From Montifringilla adamsi (taxonomy: Eukaryota; Chordata; Aves; Passeriformes; Passeridae), in assembly GCA_017590115.1 (NCBI GenBank), contig JAGGNK010013558.1:19196992-19260991 (forward strand): a stretch of 64,000 nucleotides of DNA, read 5' to 3'. The notes beneath the pieces are model-generated. The model did not search any database. It saw only the letters and a list, made by a program, of their open reading frames with translations, and was not told where the DNA came from. The first letter of the stretch is position 1. Each line of letters starts with the position of its first letter. Positions 61,601 to 64,000 of this stretch are shown here, one piece after another. The translations under genes and the position numbers were made by a program.

Positions 61601-63813
61601 ACATCCAGATGTGCCATGCTCCACTGTCCCAGTTTGGACCCACAGCATTTCCAGCTGTGGGACCAAACTGGGTTATTTGGGAAAATCTGGGATATTCCTG
61701 CTGAAATTCCTGCCTGAATCAACCCTTGATTACTTGGTGAAAGAGCATGGAGAGCTCCTTTCCATGGGGTTTCATCCTCCCTGTTCCCACTGGGATGTGG
61801 GATCCCTCTGTAGCTCACTTAGGGACATTAATTTCTTCCCATGGGATGAGTTAAAAATTCCAATATTTTGACAAATTCCAGCAGCTTGACAGAAAAAGGA
61901 CATTGGGAATGGCCCTGGGATGACACAAATGGTTCAGGGCCTCACCTGGATCTGTCCAGGACCGATGTAAAACTTTTTCAGGATATTTATCAGGAAGTGC
62001 TGGACTTCAACCCACGGATAAATGCTGTTGGATCCATCCAGAACGATGATGATGTCCATGTAGGTCTGGCATCCTGTGGAAAATCCAGGGATTTACTAAA
62101 AATGCTCTTGCAAAGGGACAGATTCATGGCTTCACTTCCCGCCAGGTACTTCCTCTTAGGATTTCTTGATGAAAAAGAAAAAATCTTATTTCAATAATTT
62201 GGGAAAGAACTTTGGGCTCCAGCAAGGTGGGGAGAAGCCACAGGAATCCTCTCTGCTGTGAAAAGATGGGATCACTTCCTAGGAATAACACTCAGTGGCA
62301 TCATTTGGGATTCAGCTTTGGAATTTGATCCCATTTAATATCATTCCACACTTCAAAGAGGAGCAGGATCCGGCTCCGTTCCTCCCGCAGAGCCGTTCCT
62401 GATCCCTGAGTCATTCCCAGCCCTGCCATGGAAAGCAAGGCGGGCATTTCCTCCCTTCCCATGAAATCCTTGGCTCCGAGGCAGCCAAAAACCCCGGAGG
62501 GGACCCCAGGGCTCGGCTCTGCAGCCGGAGCAGGAAAGATTTAAGGATTTTTTCCAGTGGGGAAAATTGCTCAGGATCATCTCAGTCTTGCTGATGTTTT
62601 ACAGCATTCCTTGGAAAAGTGCTGGATGATCCTGGATTTCAGAGATTTATCAGCTGCTCTTTCACCCTACAGGTTTTTACAGAGGGAAGAATCCATGGAT
62701 TGGAGTCACTCATGGATCACTGGGATCCTCTGTGTGCCTCCATCTCCATTCCATCCCAGAAATCAGGGAGAGGAGCTGACCCTGTATCCCATTAAATAAA
62801 CACTTCCTCAAACTCCCTAAAATCCCAATTATCCTTTGCAGCGAGGGCTGGAAAATAACGAGGGAAGTGACACTGGGAATTTGATGATGCCTTTTGCCTT
62901 GATCCCGAAAATCCCATTTTTCCAAGCCCCTCTTTATGCCCTGGGAATTTGGTGATGGGCTCTGCCTTTCCTGCCTCAATCCCCCCCAAATCCCATTTTT
63001 ACCAGTCCATCTGCCCTGGGAATTAAGCAACACCAGAGGGGTTCTGGGGCTGGGGAATCACATCCCATGGGATGAGGAGCTCCCAGGAGCAGGACAGGCT
63101 TCTGGGAATCCTTCCCAGCTCCAGGAAAGGCAGGAAGCTTCACTTCAACCCTCCAAAATAAAATCCCGGCTCCAAATTCCAACATGTTTAACTCCTGGTC
63201 AACGAGGGCTTTGTTTTGTGCAGCCAGAAACGGGATTGGAACAGGGAACAGGGATGGGAGCTGGGATTGGAGCTGGGAGAGGAGCAGGGATGGGAGCAGG
63301 GATCTTGGTCCTCACTCTGCAGAGCCGGAGCCACGGTTCTGGAGAAGCGGAAGTTGGAGTTGACGCGGGAACACATTCCCGTGGTGTAGTACGAGCTGCC
63401 ACACTCGTGGGACCACAGGGGGCTGCAGGCCTGGCGGGGTAAAAAAGCAGGATTTGGTTCAAAGGATCCCTTTTCCGTGGATGTGCTTTATTTTAATTTC
63501 AATTTTTTTTCCCATTTTACTTTATTTTCTTTCATTTTAATTCCATTTAATTCTATTTTATTGCATTATATTTTATTTTATCAATAAATCCCTATAAATC
63601 TCCTCACATTCCATAAACAAAAACCCACCGGGAGGAACCTCCCAACACCTCCCTGTCCTGCCCCACGTTCCCGGTGCGTATCCCCAAATTCCCAGCCCAC
63701 ATTCCCAGGAACGCTGCTCACCAGGAAGCTGCTGTCCCTGGGGTTGGTGGCCAGGCTCAGGCCCAGGCGCATGTTGTCCTTGCGCTCCGACACGTTGGAC
63801 AGCGTCACCCGCC
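40620..63813 (-). CDS. ITGA11: ITGA11, integrin alpha-11 (27 C-terminal coding exons; 5' exons outside window)
   Basis: 27 minus-strand exons join in one frame to about 1097 residues. In order: part of the beta-propeller, the inserted alpha-I domain, FG-GAP repeats with DxDxDGxxD-type calcium loops ([27 protein letters not shown]), the thigh and calf domains, one transmembrane helix and a short tail. The MIDAS residues are present: DGSNS, the Thr in GGTETRT and the Asp in ITDGES. The tail starts [10 protein letters not shown], the integrin alpha GFFKR-type motif. Known role: pairs with beta-1 integrin as a fibrillar collagen receptor on fibroblasts and mesenchymal cells. ITGA10 is the nearest alternative, but [17 protein letters not shown], the synteny and the exon sizes favour ITGA11. 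Signal peptide and promoter lie beyond 64000. Confidence 0.97.
40931..41044 (-). CDS. ITGA11: ITGA11 exon, transmembrane helix
   Basis: Encodes [20 protein letters not shown] then [18 protein letters not shown], a single membrane span. Acceptor ctccag, donor gtgagc. Confidence 0.97.
41215..41350. repeat. 67-base repeat, two copies
   Basis: GGGATTCTCCCAGTGGGATC and AGGGTAGGCTGTGGCAGCAT repeated in tandem in the ITGA11 intron before the transmembrane exon. Confidence 0.9.
41393..41488 (-). CDS. ITGA11: ITGA11 exon, calf-2
   Basis: Encodes [20 protein letters not shown] then [12 protein letters not shown]. Acceptor gtgcag, donor gtcagc. Confidence 0.96.
41500..41765. repeat. 65-base minisatellite, four copies
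   Basis: Unit GCTGGGATGAGCATCCCACG, TGGAAAAGGAGCCCCCATTC and CCAACGGGATCCATCCCATC. It starts about 12 bases upstream (gene sense) of the acceptor at 41489. Confidence 0.95.
42073..42183 (-). CDS. ITGA11: ITGA11 exon, calf-2
   Basis: Encodes [20 protein letters not shown] then [17 protein letters not shown]. Acceptor ttgcag, donor gtgagt. Confidence 0.96.
42300..42560. repeat. Interspersed intronic repeat, copy 1
   Basis: Shares an ordered run of motifs with 43695-43930: CACATTCTTCAAATTTTCTC, GAGCTGGAGAATCCCCTTAC, CCCATAAATCCTGAGTATTA, TGACCGAAGGGCTTAAAAAT. Both copies sit in ITGA11 introns in the same orientation. Family unknown to me. Confidence 0.85.
42652..42738 (-). CDS. ITGA11: ITGA11 exon, calf-2
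   Basis: Encodes [20 protein letters not shown] then EDLSRTPHL. Two NxT sequons. Acceptor ccacag, donor gtactc (weak). Confidence 0.94.
42890..43118. repeat. 22-27 base minisatellite abutting an ITGA11 splice donor
   Basis: About ten units of GCTGGAATCCCATCCTAAAC plus CA/TG. The last unit forms the first intron bases of the exon at 43119-43232. Confidence 0.95.
43119..43232 (-). CDS. ITGA11: ITGA11 exon, calf-2
   Basis: Encodes [20 protein letters not shown] then [18 protein letters not shown]. Acceptor tggcag. Donor gtagga is itself the first bases of a minisatellite. Confidence 0.95.
43339..43429 (-). CDS. ITGA11: ITGA11 exon, calf-2
   Basis: Encodes [20 protein letters not shown] then [10 protein letters not shown]. 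Acceptor ccacag, donor gtgagc. Confidence 0.95.
43455..43560. repeat. 24-base repeat (TTTGTAGGATTTTCCC)
   Basis: Five units of TTTCTTTGTAGGATTTTCCC type. The same motif array recurs at 44735-44870 in the next intron. Confidence 0.92.
43695..43930. repeat. Interspersed intronic repeat, copy 2
   Basis: Partner of 42300-42560: CACATTCTTTCAAATTCTTT, GAACTGGAGAATCCCCTCAC, CCCATAAATCCTAAATATTA, TGACCGAAGGGCTGAAAAAT. Moderately diverged, so the duplication is not recent. Confidence 0.85.
44377..44466 (-). CDS. ITGA11: ITGA11 exon, calf-2
   Basis: Encodes [20 protein letters not shown] then KYEADLLFT. Acceptor ttccag, donor gtgagg. Confidence 0.95.
44467..45327 (-). other. ITGA11 intron with TTAATT block, motif array and CR1
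   Basis: 44650-44725 is a TTAATTAATT stretch. 44735-44870 repeats TAGGATTTTCCC. 45160-45303 is a sense CR1 3' end (CCAGCCCAAACCATTCCATG ATTCTGTGATTCC). Confidence 0.7.
45328..45404 (-). CDS. ITGA11: ITGA11 exon, calf
   Basis: Encodes [20 protein letters not shown] then YMVAS. Acceptor ccgcag. The donor gtctgg is weak, but the phase into the next exon is right. Confidence 0.92.
45405..46574 (-). other. ITGA11 intron, nothing recognised
   Basis: Unique intron sequence; no repeat array or gene seen. Confidence 0.5.
46575..46673 (-). CDS. ITGA11: ITGA11 exon, calf-1
   Basis: Encodes [20 protein letters not shown] then [16 protein letters not shown] sequon. Acceptor tttcag, donor gtagga. Confidence 0.95.
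46798..47310. repeat. CCAACCAATGA short tandem repeat, 0.5 kb
   Basis: Irregular units of CCAACCAA, CCAATGA and AAAACCCAA. About fifteen CCAAT pentamers on the plus strand. No G-rich units. Confidence 0.95.
47311..48770 (-). other. ITGA11 intron, nothing recognised
   Basis: Unique sequence in the longest ITGA11 intron of the window. No second gene or RNA gene visible. Confidence 0.5.
48771..48972 (-). CDS. ITGA11: ITGA11 exon, calf-1
   Basis: Encodes [20 protein letters not shown] then [20 protein letters not shown]. Acceptor ttgcag, donor gtgagc. The neighbouring intron (46674-48770) is the longest here. Confidence 0.95.
49185..49545 (-). mobile_element. CR1 LINE 3' fragment, antisense
   Basis: Reads CCAACCTGGCCTTGGACACT, TTCCCTGTGTCCTGTCCCTC and CCTCTCCAGCTCTCCTGGAG, then CTTCTCCAGGTGGACA. 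Unmistakable antisense avian CR1 3' sequence. Strongly alike to 51715-52125. Confidence 0.92.
49913..49998 (-). CDS. ITGA11: ITGA11 exon, genu/calf-1
   Basis: Encodes [20 protein letters not shown] then ARSDIPSA. Acceptor cctcag, donor gtgagt. Confidence 0.96.
50055..50210. repeat. 17-20 base minisatellite next to an ITGA11 donor
   Basis: About nine units of GGGAGGTGGCACTTT type. It starts about ten intron bases from the exon at 50219-50329. Confidence 0.93.
50219..50329 (-). CDS. ITGA11: ITGA11 exon, thigh domain
   Basis: Encodes [20 protein letters not shown] then [17 protein letters not shown]. Acceptor ccacag, donor gtaggt. A minisatellite starts about ten bases past the donor. Confidence 0.96.
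50455..50640 (-). mobile_element. CR1 LINE 3' fragment, antisense
   Basis: CCATCTCCAAGGTTGCTTCA, CCTGGCCTTGGATGCTTCCA and CCAATATCCCACCTAACCCT in the antisense CR1 order. Truncated. Confidence 0.88.
50641..51243 (-). other. ITGA11 intron, nothing recognised
   Basis: Unique intron sequence. Confidence 0.5.
51244..51386 (-). CDS. ITGA11: ITGA11 exon, thigh domain
   Basis: Encodes [20 protein letters not shown] then [22 protein letters not shown]-rich middle; ERAAPRG differs from the mammalian DRFTNRA at that place as I recall it. Acceptor ttgcag, donor gtgagt. Confidence 0.95.
51715..52125 (-). mobile_element. CR1 LINE 3' fragment, antisense, best preserved
   Basis: Starts with AGAACCACAGAATCTCAGAA TGGCTTGGGAAGGGACCT, runs through the antisense CR1 3' end, to TCCCAGCCTGGCTCCAGAGC. 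The longest CR1 copy in the window. Confidence 0.93.
52126..52833 (-). other. ITGA11 intron, nothing recognised
   Basis: Unique intron sequence between the CR1 copy and the thigh-domain exon. Confidence 0.5.
52834..53000 (-). CDS. ITGA11: ITGA11 exon, thigh domain
   Basis: Encodes [20 protein letters not shown] then [20 protein letters not shown]. Acceptor ccacag, donor gtgagg. Confidence 0.95.
53001..53511 (-). other. ITGA11 intron, nothing recognised
   Basis: Unique intron sequence. Confidence 0.5.
53512..53642 (-). CDS. ITGA11: ITGA11 exon, last propeller blade
   Basis: Encodes [20 protein letters not shown] then [20 protein letters not shown]. Third calcium loop DLNEDGLVD. Acceptor ttccag, donor gtgagc. 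Confidence 0.96.
53643..54341 (-). other. ITGA11 intron with AT-rich tract and CR1
   Basis: 53885-53950 is an AAATAAAT/TTAATTAA tract. 54005-54185 is an antisense CR1 of another subfamily (AGGTTGGAAAAGCCATCCAA, GAGTCCAACCATCCCCTGGC). Confidence 0.75.
54342..54545 (-). CDS. ITGA11: ITGA11 exon, propeller Ca loop
   Basis: Encodes [20 protein letters not shown] then [20 protein letters not shown]. Acceptor tggcag, donor gtgggg (weak). Confidence 0.96.
54775..54960. repeat. (AATAAT)n / TTCTATAGTAATAA microsatellite
   Basis: Units AATAATTCTATAGTAATAAT in tandem. Between it and the exon at 55273, 54973-55065 matches 58552-58640 and 55066-55125 is a CR1 scrap. Confidence 0.93.
55273..55413 (-). 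CDS. ITGA11: ITGA11 exon, propeller Ca loop
   Basis: Encodes [20 protein letters not shown] then [20 protein letters not shown]. The DVNGDGVTD calcium loop is intact. Acceptor ccccag, donor gtgagt. Confidence 0.96.
55414..55897 (-). other. ITGA11 intron, nothing recognised
   Basis: Unique intron sequence. Confidence 0.5.
55898..56046 (-). CDS. ITGA11: ITGA11 exon, propeller FG-GAP
   Basis: Encodes [20 protein letters not shown] then [23 protein letters not shown] is a glycosylation sequon. Acceptor ctccag, donor gtaatt. Confidence 0.96.
56690..56885 (+). mobile_element. CR1 LINE 3' end, sense
   Basis: Ends TTCCTTTCCATCCAACCCAA ATCATTCCATTCTGGGATTC, the CR1 3' terminus. The rest of this intron (56047-57666) shows nothing else. 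Confidence 0.85.
57667..57811 (-). CDS. ITGA11: ITGA11 exon, propeller
   Basis: Encodes [20 protein letters not shown] then [17 protein letters not shown]. Acceptor ccacag, donor gtagga. Confidence 0.96.
58257..58327 (-). CDS. ITGA11: ITGA11 71-base exon after I domain
   Basis: Encodes [20 protein letters not shown] then VVE. Acceptor tttaag (AAG) next to an A-rich stretch, donor gtaaga. Confidence 0.94.
58328..59292 (-). other. ITGA11 intron, contains a repeated 90-base segment
   Basis: A/AG-rich tract at 58330-58357. 58552-58640 matches 54973-55065 (ACTGGGGGAATTCCTCATCC region). No other element recognised. Confidence 0.55.
59293..59458 (-). CDS. ITGA11: ITGA11 exon, end of I domain
   Basis: Encodes [20 protein letters not shown] then [20 protein letters not shown], the GYYNRR collagen-contact helix region and the C-terminal helix. 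Acceptor aaccag, donor gtgagg. Confidence 0.96.
59495..59672 (-). mobile_element. CR1 LINE 3' fragment, antisense
   Basis: GGTTTGGGTTGGGAAGGGTC, ATTCCATGGGCAGGGACAGC and CTCCAAGACCTGTCCAACCT in antisense CR1 order. Confidence 0.88.
59860..60075. repeat. About 42-base repeat, five copies
   Basis: Units of GACCTCTTGGAATGCTCCAG plus GAGCAGTGGGGATGGACA, with a GAAACATTCTGGAACAATGTTCC palindromic-looking variant in the middle. Confidence 0.9.
60157..60301 (-). CDS. ITGA11: ITGA11 exon, I domain (ITDGES)
   Basis: Encodes [20 protein letters not shown] then [20 protein letters not shown]. Carries the MIDAS Asp. Acceptor ttgcag, donor gtgagt. Confidence 0.96.
60302..61272 (-). other. ITGA11 intron with exon-edge copy, CR1 and poly-A
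   Basis: 60645-60740 is a decayed copy of the I-domain exon end at 61890-61975. 60745-60890 resembles a sense CR1 3' end (CTCTTTTCCAACCTAAAATT TCATGATTCC). 61200-61220 is a poly-A run. Confidence 0.65.
61273..61421 (-). CDS. ITGA11: ITGA11 exon, I domain
   Basis: Encodes [20 protein letters not shown] then [20 protein letters not shown] with the MIDAS Thr. Acceptor tcccag, donor gtaaaa. Confidence 0.96.
61422..61945 (-). other. ITGA11 intron, nothing recognised
   Basis: Unique intron inside the I domain; no element seen. Confidence 0.5.
61946..62073 (-). CDS. ITGA11: ITGA11 exon, start of I domain (MIDAS DGSNS)
   Basis: Encodes [20 protein letters not shown] then [20 protein letters not shown]. 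DxSxS supplies three metal ligands of the collagen-binding site. Acceptor ccacag, donor gtgagg. Confidence 0.96.
62074..63315 (-). other. ITGA11 intron, nothing but a short repeat
   Basis: A GGGAACAGGGATGGGAGC-type run occurs at 63235-63302 close to the exon. The rest is unique sequence. Confidence 0.5.
63316..63430 (-). CDS. ITGA11: ITGA11 exon before the I domain
   Basis: Encodes [20 protein letters not shown] then [18 protein letters not shown]. Acceptor cgccag, donor gtgagg. Cys-rich propeller loop. Confidence 0.95.
63722..63813 (-). CDS. ITGA11: ITGA11 exon, beta-propeller blade 1-2
   Basis: Encodes [20 protein letters not shown] then [10 protein letters not shown]. Acceptor cccaag (AAG, less usual), donor gtgagc. 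The start of this exon recurs at the window edge. Confidence 0.93.
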
Positions 63814-64000
63814 CTTGGGAGAGAGGCCGGCATCAGGGACATTCCCGGGAAATCCGGGATGTCCCTCCGAATCTCCGGAGGAACCGGGAATTGTGTGCCA
63901 GAGAGGAACCTCTGCCGGCGTAACTCCAGGTTTTGGGGATTTTTGGCAGATGAGTAAAGACTTGGAAAACCCAACATCACCCGCCCTTGGGAGAGAGGCT

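Overview
This is a 64 kb stretch of vertebrate nuclear genome, almost certainly from a bird and probably a songbird-like (passerine) one. It carries five protein-coding genes in the conserved amniote order PIAS1(+) - CALML4(-) - CLN6(-) - FEM1B(+) - ITGA11(-). Most introns are short, CR1-type LINE 3' ends are scattered through it, two LTR-like copies resemble passerine ERVL LTRs, and GC-rich minisatellites are very dense. I see no bacterial or phage genes, no CRISPR array and no tRNA or rRNA gene. Gene identities come from reading exon translations and matching splice phases from memory of the families; no database search was possible.

Layout. 1-9879 holds the last seven coding exons of PIAS1 (SP-RING to C-terminus; the gene starts before the window), followed by a long A/T-rich, minisatellite-bearing 3' UTR. 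About 12.8-17.6 kb is intergenic and carries two striking minisatellites. 17662-20533 is a complete five-exon CALML4 on the minus strand. 21118-27898 is CLN6 on the minus strand, in which I find counterparts of human exons 1, 2, 3, 5, 6 and 7 but not exon 4, and no start codon in the exon-1 candidate. 28.0-30.6 kb is intergenic with CR1 and LTR remnants. 30676-36114 is a complete two-exon FEM1B (627 aa) with a 3.5 kb intron containing a near-identical 0.72 kb tandem duplication. 36.1-40.6 kb holds the FEM1B 3' UTR, an AT-rich microsatellite block and the ITGA11 3' UTR. 40620-63813 holds the last 27 coding exons of ITGA11 on the minus strand; the signal-peptide exons lie beyond the window.

The genes do not form one pathway: PIAS1 is a nuclear SUMO E3 ligase, CALML4 a calmodulin-like myosin light chain, CLN6 an ER membrane protein for lysosomal enzyme export, FEM1B a CUL2 ubiquitin-ligase substrate receptor, and ITGA11 a collagen-receptor integrin subunit. 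They are neighbours through conserved synteny.

The most interesting signals are structural. (1) CLN6 lacks an exon-4 equivalent although every flanking exon is intact and the joined frame is kept. (2) Fragments of exon edges, with their splice sites, are copied into nearby introns at three or four places (CLN6 exon 7, CLN6 exon 3, the ITGA11 I-domain exon, possibly the first ITGA11 exon). (3) Minisatellites run right up to splice donors in ITGA11. I found no convincing new biological system; the locus looks like a hotspot of tandem-repeat growth and local duplication.
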